A stretch of 64,000 nt of DNA from Natronoarchaeum rubrum (GCF_024494695.1 NZ_JANHDP010000005.1:281424-345423), one strand, 5' to 3'; counted from the stretch's first letter, positions 1 through 8,884 are shown. Made by a program: numbers and translations. The notes: a model not told the origin generated them from the sequence alone.

Positions 1-1575
1 GAAGCGCACGGCGTCTTTGAGCACGTCGGCCACCGCGCCCTGCACCTCGGGGTCGCCCCGGTCGCTCGCGAACAGCGGCGGCGTCCCGACGGCGTAGGTC
101 CGCCGGTTCTCCGCGGGGAACTGCAGCCCGTAGGCCAGCGTCACCGGATTCGAGAGCCCGAGCACGTCGGAAAACACGTCGAACGGCCGGAGCGTCGCGC
201 TCATCAGTACGCTGGCGTGGACCTGATCGAACAGCGTCTCGGTCACCTCGCGGGGGATGCAGTTGTACAGCTCGGCCCGGCCGTACACCTCGCCGGTGCC
301 GGCGTCCCGGCGCACCGAGACGACCGGGTACTGGCCGAGTTCGGTGCCTTCCGACATCCACGGGTCGAGAAAGGCAGCGGCCTGCAGCGTCTGGCACTCC
401 TGTCGGGTACTCGACTCGCCGTTCTTGTACGCCTCCTCGTAGCGCTCGTCGAGCGTTCGGCCGAGCTTCTGGGCCGCTTCGACGTCGCCGTCGATCCCCT
501 GCCCGCTGTAGTTCTGCAGGAACTTCCTGGTGAGGTCGTCCCGGCCCTCCTCGTTGGCGATCGAGACGTCCTCCCAGTTCTCGTCGACCTGCTCGCGCCC
601 GCCGAACTCGAAGGAATCCTCGTAGGTCTTCACGAGCGCGTCGCGGAACGCGCCGATCACGTTCTGCGCGCGCTCGGCTCGGGGTTCGTCCGACTCGCGC
701 AACTCGTCGAGGGCGGCGTCGAGCGTGTTCTCCGTGAGCGTGCGCGTGGCGTGCTCGCGCGCGGCGCCCTCGACGTTGTGAGCCTCGTCGAAGACGGTGA
801 TCACGTCCTCGGGATCGCGACCCAGCCACCGGAAGAACTGCTCGCGGATCATCGGATCGAGCAGGTGGTGGTAGTTACAGACGACGAGATCGACGCCCTC
901 GATGCCGTCCTTGAGCAGCTCGTAGCCGCAAAAGCCCTGCTCGTGGGCGTGCTCGTAGATCTCGTCGGGCGTCCGGACGTCCTCGAATAGCCAGTCGTAG
1001 AACGCGTCGGTCTCGCCGGTGAGATTCTTGTAGTAGTAGTCGCAGGTGTTGTTCTCCTCCAAGGCGTCGACCTGCTCCTCGACGGCGTCGAGTTCGTCCA
1101 TCACCGCGCTGCGGGCTTCGGTCGCCTGCTCGTCGCCCTCCTGGCTGGCTTCGAGCAGTTCCTGCTGGCGTCGCTCCAGCTGCTGCTGATCGCGTTCGGC
1201 GTCGACCAGATCGTACGTGTTGTCCCGCAAGACCTGGCACTCCTCGTAGTCGACGTCGATATGACACATCGAGCCCTTCCCTTTGAACACGACCGCCCGG
1301 ATCGGCTCCTGTCGGGTGATCGCGCGCGCCTCCCGGACGAACTGGCGCATCTGCTGGTGGACGTTGGTCGTGATGACGACGGTCTTGTCCTCCTCGCGGG
1401 CGTACTCCAGGGCGGGCACCAGCGCCGACAGCGTCTTGCCCGTCCCGCAGGCGCCCTCGAACAGGACGTCCTGGTCGCGGGTCAGGGCGTTGTAGATGCG
1501 GTCCATCGCCTCCCGCTGGTTCGCGTATGGCTCGTCGTACGGGAAGAACCGCATGTACCCGTTGGTTTCGGCCAC
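1..1575 (-). CDS. XPD/Rad3-type ATP-dependent DNA helicase, 3' end beyond the window
   Basis: Superfamily 2 helicase of the Rad3/XPD/DinG group, expected to unwind DNA in repair. 525 codons are visible without a stop, so the gene continues past base 1. In order I see Walker A (EGACGTGKT, about residues 40-48), four cysteines placed as in the XPD iron-sulfur domain (MCHI, EECQ, NTCDY, GFCGY), a DEAH box (VFDEAHNVE) and a LMSATLRP motif. The GTG at 1575 is chosen because an in-frame TAG lies eight codons upstream; the ATG at residue 8 is an alternative. The family call is firm; a specific role (nucleotide excision repair or other) is inference. Confidence 0.9.
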   Translation of the reverse strand, partial: MAETNGYMRFFPYDEPYANQREAMDRIYNALTRDQDVLFEGACGTGKTLSALVPALEYAREEDKTVVITTNVHQQMRQFVREARAITRQEPIRAVVFKGKGSMCHIDVDYEECQVLRDNTYDLVDAERDQQQLERRQQELLEASQEGDEQATEARSAVMDELDAVEEQVDALEENNTCDYYYKNLTGETDAFYDWLFEDVRTPDEIYEHAHEQGFCGYELLKDGIEGVDLVVCNYHHLLDPMIREQFFRWLGRDPEDVITVFDEAHNVEGAAREHATRTLTENTLDAALDELRESDEPRAERAQNVIGAFRDALVKTYEDSFEFGGREQVDENWEDVSIANEEGRDDLTRKFLQNYSGQGIDGDVEAAQKLGRTLDERYEEAYKNGESSTRQECQTLQAAAFLDPWMSEGTELGQYPVVSVRRDAGTGEVYGRAELYNCIPREVTETLFDQVHASVLMSATLRPFDVFSDVLGLSNPVTLAYGLQFPAENRRTYAVGTPPLFASDRGDPEVQGAVADVLKDAVRF

Positions 1576-1706
1576 GACAGACTCGTGGGTCGCGATCTAC
1601 CAAAAGGGTTCGGCTGGGGGCGCTCGCGAACGCTCGGCGCCACCCCATCGCGAACGACGCCGCGGCGTCACGCCGCTATTAGTCCCTGGAAACCGTACGT
1701 TCGCCC

Positions 1707-1979
1707 GTGACAGAACGCGTTCGGCTCGACGACTGGAACGCGGTGAGCGACGAGCTGCGCCGGTTCGGCGAGTCCGGCGACGTTACCGTCGACGACGATC
1801 GGCTCCGGATCGATTTCGGATCCGCACGCGTCGAGGTATCGCGGGACGGGAGCGTGAAGACGGGGATGCCGCTCCACGACTTCGAGCGCGAGGGCGCGGC
1901 GGAACTCGTCGTGGACCACGACGCCGGGACGCTCACGATCGACGGCGACGGCGTGACCTACACGTTCAGGCGCCCGTAG
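1707..1979 (+). CDS. conserved haloarchaeal hypothetical protein, 90 aa
   Basis: Small acidic protein with a GTG start. I do not recognise a named domain. The predicted pattern is an N-terminal helix (LDDWNAVSDELRRFGESG) followed by alternating beta strands (VTVDDDRLRIDF, ARVEVSRDG, AAELVVDHD, TLTIDGDGVTYTF). Its stop codon almost abuts the T-rich promoter box (1981-1986) of the next gene, so the two are probably transcribed separately although co-directional. GC-rich codon choice matches the neighbours, so I take it as real despite the lack of a function. Confidence 0.7.
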   Translation: MTERVRLDDWNAVSDELRRFGESGDVTVDDDRLRIDFGSARVEVSRDGSVKTGMPLHDFEREGAAELVVDHDAGTLTIDGDGVTYTFRRP

Positions 1980-2009
1980 CTTTACTGTGAGCCTCTCGCT
2001 ACTGAACGT

Positions 2010-3509
2010 ATGCGTGACAGGTTGCTGACCCGCCCTCGTGCGGGCGTCCGGTGGCTTCGCCGACGCCTCCGACGAGCGATTCGCGGGGGACGCCTCCGTC
2101 TCGAGGAGACGACCACCCTCGTGCACGTCTCCATCCTGCTCTTCGTCCCGGTGGTGGTCGGACTGCTCACGTACCTCTCGACGCGGCTGGACTACCTCTC
2201 CTTTTTCCTGTTCCCGCCGCTGGCCGCCGGGACGTACGCGCTGTTCGCGAACCCCGAGCACGAGGCCGCCTCGCCCGTCCGGTTCGTCGCGGGATTGACC
2301 GCGGGCGCCGTCTGCGCGTGGATCGCGGTCGGAGTGGCGGTGTTCGTCGTCTACCCGGACCAGCCGGCGTCGGCGATCGAGGCCGACGCTCCTGGCGCCG
2401 CTTTCGCGGTGTTCCTCACGGGTGTCGTCACGTGGGCGCTGGATATCGAGGAGGCCGCCGCGTTCTCGACGGCGCTGCTCGGCCTGCTGGTCGACCCCGC
2501 CAGACAGACATCCTTCGTCGCGAGCGTCGTCGTCAGTTCGAGTCTCGTCGCCGTCGTCTTCGCGGTCTGGCGACAGCGATTCTACAAACAGCGCGCGCGC
2601 TACCTCTACGAGTCCACTACGGGCGCCGATCACGTGCTCGTCCCGATCCGCGGCGATCCCGTCGAGGCGACGACCATGATCGCGGGGCGGATCGCCGCCG
2701 CCCACGACGCCGGGAAAGTCGTCCTGCTGGACGTGGTCGAAGAGGATTCGATCGCGACCGCGGAGCGAGCGCTCCTCGGGAACGGCGCCGACGCCGAGAC
2801 CGACGCAGGCGGCGCCGACGCCGAGACCGACGCAGGCGGCACCGACGCCGAGACCGACGCGGGCGGGGACGGGGCAGTGTCGGCGCTCGAAGCGACGGTC
2901 GCAGACTTAGAGCAGTTGGCCGACCGGGTCGAGACCGTCCTCGACGTCCCCTGCGACGTGATCGTCGCCTCGAGCGGCGGGTCGCCGGCGACGACGGTGC
3001 GGCGGATCGCCGACGAGGCCAACTGCGATCTGATCGCCGCCCCCTACGAGACCGAGGACGGCGACGTGACGCCGTACGTCGAGCGCCTGCTGGCGGCGCG
3101 GATGGACGTCCTCGTCCACCGATCCTGCGACGGCCGAACCGACTGGCGGCAGATCACGGTGCCCGTCAGGCGCGCCGGCGACACCGCCCACGCCATGATC
3201 GACTTCGCCTGCCGACTCGCCGGGGAGACCGGCCGCGTGAGCGTCGCCCACTGTATCGACTCCGAGGCCAGTCGGCGCACGGCCGACCAGATGCTGGCGA
3301 ACCTCGCCGAGACGCCCGACTACGACATCGAGACGCGCGTTCCGAAGGCGTCGATCGAGAGCTTCCTCCGGCAGGTCGCGCCCGCGACCGATCTCGTCGT
3401 CGTCGGTGCGAGCCGCGACCGCAGCACCGCCTCCCGGCTGGTGTCGCCGCCGACCTTCGAGCGCATCGACGATCTCGACACCGACCTCGCGATCGTGGCC
3501 CACCGGTGA
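2010..3509 (+). CDS. HPP family membrane protein fused to universal stress (UspA-like) domains
   Basis: A 499-aa fusion. The N-terminal part (about residues 38-190) has about five hydrophobic segments typical of the HPP membrane family (VHVSILLFVPVVVGLLTYLS; YLSFFLFPPLAAGTYALF). From about residue 206 two UspA-like alpha/beta domains follow, the second ending DLVVVGASRDRS...DLAIVAHR. A low-complexity linker holding three copies of a 9-residue unit (residues 259-285) sits in the first Usp domain. The T-rich box at 1981-1986 is 27 nt before the ATG, fitting a leaderless transcript. HPP proteins have been linked to nitrite transport in plants and cyanobacteria; here a stress- or nucleotide-controlled membrane transporter is inference. 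Confidence 0.85.
   Translation: MRDRLLTRPRAGVRWLRRRLRRAIRGGRLRLEETTTLVHVSILLFVPVVVGLLTYLSTRLDYLSFFLFPPLAAGTYALFANPEHEAASPVRFVAGLTAGAVCAWIAVGVAVFVVYPDQPASAIEADAPGAAFAVFLTGVVTWALDIEEAAAFSTALLGLLVDPARQTSFVASVVVSSSLVAVVFAVWRQRFYKQRARYLYESTTGADHVLVPIRGDPVEATTMIAGRIAAAHDAGKVVLLDVVEEDSIATAERALLGNGADAETDAGGADAETDAGGTDAETDAGGDGAVSALEATVADLEQLADRVETVLDVPCDVIVASSGGSPATTVRRIADEANCDLIAAPYETEDGDVTPYVERLLAARMDVLVHRSCDGRTDWRQITVPVRRAGDTAHAMIDFACRLAGETGRVSVAHCIDSEASRRTADQMLANLAETPDYDIETRVPKASIESFLRQVAPATDLVVVGASRDRSTASRLVSPPTFERIDDLDTDLAIVAHR
2784..2864 (+). repeat. three tandem 27-bp units inside the HPP-UspA gene
   Basis: Units at 2784-2810, 2811-2837 and 2838-2864 are nearly identical and keep the frame, each encoding G(A/T)DAETDAG. 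Units 1 and 2 are identical; unit 3 differs at two positions. The array lengthens an acidic surface loop of the first Usp domain and is a likely site of copy-number variation between strains. Confidence 0.95.
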
Positions 3510-3598
3510 GCGACCTCTCGACGGCGGCGCGGCTCCGAGCGAGTTCTCGGACGGACGAAACCGGTCATCGTGCGTGAGTGGAGAAGATTCCTCCGGCG

Positions 3599-3844
3599 TC
3601 AGTCGGAGGAGGACGTCAACTCGACTGTTTCTTTTCCTTTCACCGTGATATCGTACCCGCAACACTCGAAGTCGATGCACAGGTCGTCGTCGGACCCTTC
3701 CACGAGTGAATCGAGGGCGTCTGGATCGATAGCTTCGTAGAGCGGTGAGAGTTCGGTCGGTTCGGCGTCTTCGGCGTCAGCGACGGTGCCAACTACCCGT
3801 TCACTGGCGGATGCTGTGCTCCGATGGGAGGTCGGTTGTGTCAT
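3599..3844 (-). CDS. HalOD1-type output domain protein, 81 aa
   Basis: Haloarchaeal small protein with the HalOD1 output-domain pattern: PLYEAIDPDALDSLVEG, then a strand-rich end (DLCIDFECCGYDITVKGKETVEL). HalOD1 occurs alone or at the end of response-regulator proteins and is presumed to be a signalling output module. A TATA-like element (3881-3890, read on the minus strand) lies about 40 nt upstream of the ATG, giving a short leader. It stands alone between the HPP-Usp gene and a divergent Bat-type regulator, so a partner cannot be assigned. Two adjacent cysteines (ECCGY) are notable for a short acidic protein. Confidence 0.75.
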   Translation of the reverse strand: MTQPTSHRSTASASERVVGTVADAEDAEPTELSPLYEAIDPDALDSLVEGSDDDLCIDFECCGYDITVKGKETVELTSSSD

Positions 3845-4164
3845 TGCGACTATCTACCGGACTAGTGGTGCCGATCACTCAAATATACACGGGAGAACTC
3901 GGTTGTATTCGAGCGAACTATTCAGGTGGCAAAATTTGAACGTGCCTCAGTGCCCGACGCCGCAGTTTCGTTGCTATTCACTCGCGATTCCGAAGATCCG
4001 GAACGCTCCGGGCGGACTGCGGCACGCCCGGCCGGATCCGGGGAACGGGCATCTCGGTTCGCTGCGTTTCCGAGGGCCTCTCTATCGTGTTCTCCCTCGC
4101 GAGCGACGACGCGCGACTCGTCTCGCTTCGACCCATATATCCGTGCCGTCGCGTACCGTCGGCT
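3845..4164. promoter_or_regulatory. divergent promoter region between the HalOD1 gene and the Bat-like regulator
   Basis: 320 bases without a supported gene. The left half is AT-richer and holds the minus-strand TATA-like stretch at 3881-3890 for the HalOD1 gene. The right end has an AT-only run (CATATAT, 4134-4140) about 28 nt before the ATG at 4165, fitting a leaderless promoter for the regulator. Open frames that continue upstream of 4165 cross this TATA box and are unlikely to be translated. Confidence 0.6.
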
Positions 4165-4851
4165 ATGGGCCTCGTGGCGGAGTTCGACATCCCCTGTGAA
4201 CACCTGCCGGCCGTCGGCGCCGCGGCGTCGGTTCCGTCGGCGACGGTGGTGCTCGAACTGCAGTTCAACCACGGGGACCGCCCGGTGTTTCTGCTCACCG
4301 TCACCGGCGGTTCGCGGGACGAGATCGAGGCGGCCATCGCCGACGCCGACGACCTGACCGACTGCACGCTGGTCGGACGAGCCGGCGACACCCGCCGATA
4401 TCAGGCGATTCCGGCGTTCAGTCTGGAAGAACAGCTCGGCCCACACCTCGACGACCTCTCGGGGCTGACGGCGCTCGCCACGGCCGACGCGATCATCGAA
4501 CGCATCGAGGTCACCCCGGACGGCTGGACCCAGACCGGCTGGTTCGCCGACCGGGCGACGTTCGACGAGTTCCGGACGTTCTGGCAGCGCAACTCCGGGT
4601 TCCGCCTGCGACGGCTCACTCGGGACGGGGCGCCCGAACCGCCCGGCGACGGGCTGACCGATCGTCAGGACGAGGCGCTGCGGACGGCGTACGAGCTGGG
4701 CTACTTCGACGTTCCCCGCGGCGCCTCGCTGGAGGACGTCGCGGCGGAACTCGGCGTCTCGGCGTCGTCGGTCTCCGAGCGCCTGCGCCGCGCCCAGACC
4801 CGACTCGTCGAGGAGACGGTCGCCCCGACCTGGCCGCCGCTGCTCGACTGA
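4165..4851 (+). CDS. bacterio-opsin activator (Bat)-type HTH-10 transcriptional regulator
   Basis: 228-aa DNA-binding regulator. It has the Bat-like N-terminal sensory/associating domain (residues 1-150) and a C-terminal HTH_10 domain (LTDRQDEALRTAYELGYFDVPR, then VAAELGVSASSVSERLRRAQ). This domain is found almost only in haloarchaea and binds DNA near target promoters. The ATG at 4165 is preferred over in-frame upstream starts because of the TATA box at 4134-4140. No PAS or GAF domain is present, so a signal is not evident. A second protein of the same family is encoded at 48702-49367. Target genes are unknown; the hydrolase just downstream is a possible one. Confidence 0.9.
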   Translation: MGLVAEFDIPCEHLPAVGAAASVPSATVVLELQFNHGDRPVFLLTVTGGSRDEIEAAIADADDLTDCTLVGRAGDTRRYQAIPAFSLEEQLGPHLDDLSGLTALATADAIIERIEVTPDGWTQTGWFADRATFDEFRTFWQRNSGFRLRRLTRDGAPEPPGDGLTDRQDEALRTAYELGYFDVPRGASLEDVAAELGVSASSVSERLRRAQTRLVEETVAPTWPPLLD

Positions 4852-4941
4852 ACCGGTCGTCCGGTCGCGGCGTTCACTTAAAATGCCGGACGATTGAGAG
4901 ACAGCCCTACCCGGACCTCCGGCCAATGGGTGTACCCAGCG

Positions 4942-5739
4942 ATGCAAACAGTGACCTCCGACCACGGAACGAGCATCGAGTACGAACGACGCGGCGACGG
5001 TCGACCGCTGATCTTGCTCCACGGCGGGATGGCGCCCCGGCAGTACTGGGAGCCGGTGGTTCCCCACTTCGAGGAGTACGCCCCGATCGTCCCGCAGCGT
5101 CCCGGGTTCGGCACCTGTCTCGACGATCCGGGCGAGACCGGCCCCGACGACGTGGTCGACCGCGAGGCGGAGTACGTGCGCGCGCTCGTCGACGCCGTGG
5201 ACGGGGCGCCGATCCTGCTGGGTCACTCCTTCGGCGCGCTTACCGCGTTCGAGGCCGCGACCGACGCGGCGGTCGAAGCGGTCGTCGGCTACGAACCCGC
5301 CGTCCTCCCCGAGAACTATCGCGAGCAGGCGGATCTCGCCGACCGGATGCAGGCGCTCATCGACGACGGCGATCGCCGCGAGGCCGTGAAACGCTACGTC
5401 GAGCAGGTGCTCCATCCGGGTGGGATCGACGATCTCGACGCCTGGCTGTCGGAGTGGCCGGTCTGGCCGGCCTGCGTCGACCTCGCCGAGGAAGTCGTCC
5501 GGATGAACCGCGCCGTCGAGCGCTATCGGCTTCCCGGTCGGCTGGACGTCGACGCACCTGCGCTCGTACTGACCGGCACTGACGGCCCGGGCTTCCTCCG
5601 CGAGAGCGCTCGCGCCGTCCACGAGGCGCTTCCGCACAGTCGTTTCGTCGAGTTCGACGGCGTCAGTCACAGCGGTCCCGCCGAAGCGCCGGACGCGGTC
5701 GCGGCGGAAATCGACGCGTTCCTGCAGCCCCGACGATAG
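4942..5739 (+). CDS. alpha/beta hydrolase
   Basis: 265-aa alpha/beta hydrolase fold enzyme. Evidence: oxyanion region LLHGGMAPRQYW, nucleophile elbow GHSFGA (Ser in ILLGHSFGALTAF), and a late catalytic His in GVSHSGPAE. Length fits single-domain esterase/epoxide-hydrolase-like members; the substrate is unknown. The ATG at 4942 is chosen over the in-frame TTG at 4894 because the conserved fold begins at QTVTSDHGTSIEYE. An AT-rich element at about 4876-4883 would give a leader of some 35 nt. Confidence 0.85.
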   Translation: MQTVTSDHGTSIEYERRGDGRPLILLHGGMAPRQYWEPVVPHFEEYAPIVPQRPGFGTCLDDPGETGPDDVVDREAEYVRALVDAVDGAPILLGHSFGALTAFEAATDAAVEAVVGYEPAVLPENYREQADLADRMQALIDDGDRREAVKRYVEQVLHPGGIDDLDAWLSEWPVWPACVDLAEEVVRMNRAVERYRLPGRLDVDAPALVLTGTDGPGFLRESARAVHEALPHSRFVEFDGVSHSGPAEAPDAVAAEIDAFLQPRR

Positions 5740-5793
5740 GCGTCGGCCGTCGCAGGATTGTCCCAGCCGTCGCGGGAACCCGCGGTCGTCGCC

Positions 5794-5849
5794 GGACCCA
5801 AACGGCTACGGCCGCCGTGCAGGACCCAAACGGCTACGGCCGCCGCGAC
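5794..5849 (+). repeat. 28-bp tandem duplication just upstream of the tspO start
   Basis: Two units, 5794-5821 and 5822-5849, share their first 24 bases exactly and differ only in the last four. They end 13 nt before the GTG at 5863 and so cover the expected promoter region. The duplication would double any promoter or operator element in the unit. Confidence 0.9.
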
Positions 5850-5862
5850 CGAAACCGCACGT

Positions 5863-6372
5863 GTGAGTCACTCCGAACCGACGGGCCGCTCCGGCCTCGC
5901 CGACCTCGACGCCCGAGACCTGCTCGTTCTCGCGGGATTCGTCGTCGGCGTCAACGCCGTCGGCGCGGCGCCCTCGCTCGTCGCGGGCGCGGACACCTCG
6001 TGGATCGACGAGCCGTGGTTCTTCCCGCCGACGATCGCATTTCCGGTCGTCTGGACGCTGTTGTTCACGCTCATGGGCGTCGCGCTCTTTCTCGTCTGGC
6101 GTCAGGGCGCGGGTCGGCGAGCCGTCAAAATCGCGCTGGGCGCCTTCGGCGTCCAGATGGCGCTGAACGTCGCGTGGACGCCGGCGTTTTTCGGGTTGCA
6201 GGCGCCGGGACTCGGGCTGGCGATCATCCTCGCGCTCTGGGTCGCCATCGTCGCGACGATCGTGGCGTTCGACCGCGTGGATCGCCGGGCGGCGGCGCTG
6301 CTGGTGCCCTATCTGGCGTGGGTGACGTTCGCGGCGGTGCTGAACTACGCTATCTGGCGCGCGGCGGGGTGA
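5863..6372 (+). CDS. tspO: TspO/MBR family membrane protein
   Basis: 169-aa tryptophan-rich sensory protein with five predicted membrane helices, starting at LLVLAGFVVGVNAVG. Family signatures include the WF-PP-P stretch (EPWFFPPTIAFPVVWTLLF), a central NVAWTPAFFG motif and the C-terminal YLAWVTFAAVLNYAIW. TspO proteins bind porphyrins and cholesterol-like ligands and are tied to tetrapyrrole and stress signalling. The GTG at 5863 is preferred: upstream in-frame codons translate the 28-bp duplication into non-conserved sequence. No heme genes adjoin it. Confidence 0.9.
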   Translation: MSHSEPTGRSGLADLDARDLLVLAGFVVGVNAVGAAPSLVAGADTSWIDEPWFFPPTIAFPVVWTLLFTLMGVALFLVWRQGAGRRAVKIALGAFGVQMALNVAWTPAFFGLQAPGLGLAIILALWVAIVATIVAFDRVDRRAAALLVPYLAWVTFAAVLNYAIWRAAG

Positions 6373-6387
6373 GCGCGGCGCCGCGTC

Positions 6388-6630
6388 TCAGTCGCGGATC
6401 GTGAGGACGCCGGCGTTGACCGTGACGTCGCTGGCGCCTTCGGGGACGGGGAACTCGAACTGTCGGTCGCCGATCACGACGATCGCCGTGTCGCCCACGA
6501 CGTCGACCGTCGCGTCGGCGTCGGTCGGCCCGAAGTCCACCGCGATTTCGCCGCCGTCGTGATCGCGTTCGGTGACCAGAATCTGCTCGTCGCGTCCGGC
6601 GACGTCTTCGAGTTCTGGAGGCATTTCCAT
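6388..6630 (-). CDS. small conserved protein with alpha-crystallin-like C-terminus, 80 aa
   Basis: Acidic beta-rich protein. The C-terminal half (TAIVVIGDRQFEFPVPEGAS...NAGVLTIRD) resembles the last strands of Hsp20 proteins, where NGVLTI is characteristic; the N-terminal half (DHDGGEIAVDFGPTDADATVDVVG) is shorter than in true Hsp20. Compare the full Hsp20 at 38775-39197. It is convergent with tspO and lies downstream of rfcS on the same strand, but the 128-nt gap argues for its own promoter. A chaperone-like role is inference. Confidence 0.65.
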   Translation of the reverse strand: MEMPPELEDVAGRDEQILVTERDHDGGEIAVDFGPTDADATVDVVGDTAIVVIGDRQFEFPVPEGASDVTVNAGVLTIRD

Positions 6631-6758
6631 ACCAATGTGGAGGGGCTCGACGCGGATGAACCCCGCGCGAAAAGGCGCCGGCGCCGCACGACCGTCTCCT
6701 CGTCCGCGCTACTGATCGCCCGCCTCCTCGCGAGCGCAGCGAGTGAGGTCGGAGCGTT

Positions 6759-7742
6759 CTACTCTCCGGTTTCCAGCGCGAGTGACGCCAGCATCGCCTC
6801 TAACTGGACGCGCTCGTTGGCGCCCTCGGTGATGCGGTAGTCGGCCTCGCCGACGCGGTCCATCAGGTGCACCGCGGCGTCGTCGTCGATGTCCAGATCC
6901 CACACCGACCGGTGGAGCTGGTCGATCACGTCGCCGCCGGCGATCCCCTTGTCGACGAGCAGCTCGCGGAGCTTCGAGCGCGCCGCGACGAAGTCACCGT
7001 CGATGGCGGTCTGGATCATCTCCTCGACCTCCTCGGGGCGGGCGGTGGAGGTGATCTTGAACACGGTCTCCTCGTCGACCGTCTCGCCCATCACCGCGGC
7101 GGCCTGCAGGGCGTTGATCGCTTTGCGCATGTCGCCGTCGGCGGCGTAGGCCAGCGCGTCGACGCCGTCCTGCGTGAGGTCGATCCCCTCCTCGGCGGCG
7201 ATCTTGCGCACCTGCTTCTCGACGGCGTCGTCGCCCAGCGGCGCGAACCGAAAGACGGCACAGCGAGACTGGATCGGGTCGATGATCTGACTGGAGTAGT
7301 TACACGAGAGAATAAAGCGCGTGTTCGAGGAGAACTGCTCCATCGTCCGGCGCAGCGCCGACTGGGCGTCGCTGGTCAGCGCGTCGGCCTCGTCGAGGAA
7401 GATGACGCGGTAGTCGTACTCGCCGAAGCTCGATCGGGCGAACTCCTTGATCCGGCCGCGGACGACGTCGATCCCGCGCTGGTCGGAGGCGTTGAGTTCG
7501 AGGAAGTTCTGCTCCCAGTCGTCGCCGTAGATCTCGCGGGCGATGGCCGTGGCAGCTGTCGTTTTCCCGATACCCGCCTCGCCTGCGAACAAGAGGTTCG
7601 GCAGATCGTCGCGGGCGATGTAGCTCTGCAAGCGCTCGGTGATTCCCTCCTGGCCGACGATCTCCTCCAGAGTCCGGGGCCGATATTTCTCGGTCCAGAC
7701 GTCCTGTCTGCCCCCCGCCGGCTGGCCCTCTGCGTCGCTCAT
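6759..7742 (-). CDS. rfcS: replication factor C small subunit (clamp loader ATPase)
   Basis: 327-aa AAA+ ATPase that, with RfcL, loads the PCNA sliding clamp on primed DNA. Motifs in order: RFC box II-like [16 protein letters not shown], Walker A (GEAGIGKTT), Walker B ([10 protein letters not shown]), sensor/Arg finger (PIQSRCAVF). Length matches archaeal RfcS. The ATG at 7742 (MSDAEGQ) is used; a 46-residue in-frame upstream extension is Arg-rich and runs through the divergent promoter. No intein interrupts the Walker A region, a site where archaeal RFC genes often carry one. Confidence 0.96.
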   Translation of the reverse strand: MSDAEGQPAGGRQDVWTEKYRPRTLEEIVGQEGITERLQSYIARDDLPNLLFAGEAGIGKTTAATAIAREIYGDDWEQNFLELNASDQRGIDVVRGRIKEFARSSFGEYDYRVIFLDEADALTSDAQSALRRTMEQFSSNTRFILSCNYSSQIIDPIQSRCAVFRFAPLGDDAVEKQVRKIAAEEGIDLTQDGVDALAYAADGDMRKAINALQAAAVMGETVDEETVFKITSTARPEEVEEMIQTAIDGDFVAARSKLRELLVDKGIAGGDVIDQLHRSVWDLDIDDDAAVHLMDRVGEADYRITEGANERVQLEAMLASLALETGE

Positions 7743-7880
7743 ACGTTGCCCCAGTCCCCTCACGGTGATAAAATCCCCGAGTGCGATCCTCGGCGTCGAC
7801 GCCCCGGCGGCCGGTCGGCGGCGAAGTCGATCCAGCGCGCGTCTCGTACGCTTTTGGCCGCATCCGTCGTAGCGATCCAC

Positions 7881-8441
7881 ATGGTAGTTCCGGTGGGGTA
7901 CGTGGCGCTGGCGACTGCGGCGAGTCTGCCGGCGCCGCTCGACGCCGTGGCCGGGCTCGCGAACTGGGTGCCCGCACCCGTCGCCAGCGCGGCGGGCGCC
8001 GCGGCGGCGTACTACCTCGTCGGCGCGCTCGCGCTGACGCTCTGGCCCGAGTTCTCGCGGACGGCCGCGCGGACGGTCGTCCGCCGCCCGGCGCGCGCGC
8101 TGGTTTCGGGGCTCCTCCTGATGCTCGCGGTGTCGGCGATCTCGGTCGGCGCGTTCGCCGTACTGTGGATCGCCGGCCCCTTCGTCGTGTTCGCGCTGGT
8201 GTGGCTCCCGCTGGCGCTGCTGGCGCTCGTGTACGTCACGGTCGGCGTCATCGGCGGCGTGCTATCGCTCGCGGGCGTCGAGAGCCCCTACGTCGCGCTG
8301 GCGATCGGCGGCGTCGTCCCCGCCGCGCTCTCGTGGCTCCCGCGCGACGCCGTGCTCGACCTGCTGTTTCTGGGGGTGCTGACGCTGGGGAGCGGCGCGA
8401 TGCTGTGGTCGCTCTGGCATCGCCGACGGACTGCTGCGTGA
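7881..8441 (+). CDS. polytopic membrane protein of unknown function, 186 aa
   Basis: About five hydrophobic segments: [76 protein letters not shown]; and [18 protein letters not shown] at the end. The loop [20 protein letters not shown] is positively charged and probably cytoplasmic. The ATG at 7881 is chosen because membrane segments begin at once; longer in-frame starts run antisense through rfcS. I do not recognise a function. It is divergent from rfcS with a 138-nt spacer. Confidence 0.75.
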   Translation: MVVPVGYVALATAASLPAPLDAVAGLANWVPAPVASAAGAAAAYYLVGALALTLWPEFSRTAARTVVRRPARALVSGLLLMLAVSAISVGAFAVLWIAGPFVVFALVWLPLALLALVYVTVGVIGGVLSLAGVESPYVALAIGGVVPAALSWLPRDAVLDLLFLGVLTLGSGAMLWSLWHRRRTAA

Positions 8442-8884
8442 GCTGATCGGTACGATCGTTTTCCGGTCGCTTCGGTCGGTCTCGACCGTGATTCCTCGAA
8501 GCCTCGGCCCGCTCGCGGCCGTACGGGTGCGGTGGCGCGCGCTGTCGAGTCCTTGTGACGAGACAGCGCCGCGCGAGGGACGAGCGAGCGGTAGCGAGCG
8601 AGTCGGTTGGGGAGGACGAGGCTACTGTTCGGGTGAGGAATGAAAGGGGTCGCCGCGCTCGATCCGGTGAAGCGACGCAAGGACCGCAGCCGAAGGCGAG
8701 GACCGCAGCGAGCAGCAACCGGTCGAGCGGGGCGGGGGCTTTCAGGAAGTTCGCAGTCGTAGCTGCTGTTCAAGAGAGCGGGGCGGGGGCTTTCAGGAAG
8801 TTCGCAGTCGTAGCTACCGCTTGAGAGAGCGCAGGCCATCACAGACGCGACACGCTCAAGCACCTCCCGCGACAACCCGAACCC
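8442..8884 (+). repeat. non-coding block holding structured repeat element A
   Basis: 443 bases without a supported gene. Element A runs from about 8535 to 8830. It starts with an inverted repeat (GCGCTGTC...GACAGCGC, about 8538-8576), then TTGGGGAGG (8606 onward) and GAATGAAAGGGG (8638 onward), a long stem whose right arm ends GGGGGCTTTC, and two copies of a 40-bp block at 8725-8764 and 8776-8815, 51 bp apart. A related copy lies inverted at about 53430-53700. Short frames here (for example 8555-8824) are Arg/Ala-rich and are not conserved in frame between copies, so I treat the element as non-coding. Confidence 0.8.

Noticed and set aside
8555..8824. 89-codon frame within element A encoding a repeated GAGAFRKFAVVA
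   Set aside because: The corresponding block in element C is read in another frame, so coding is not what is conserved.
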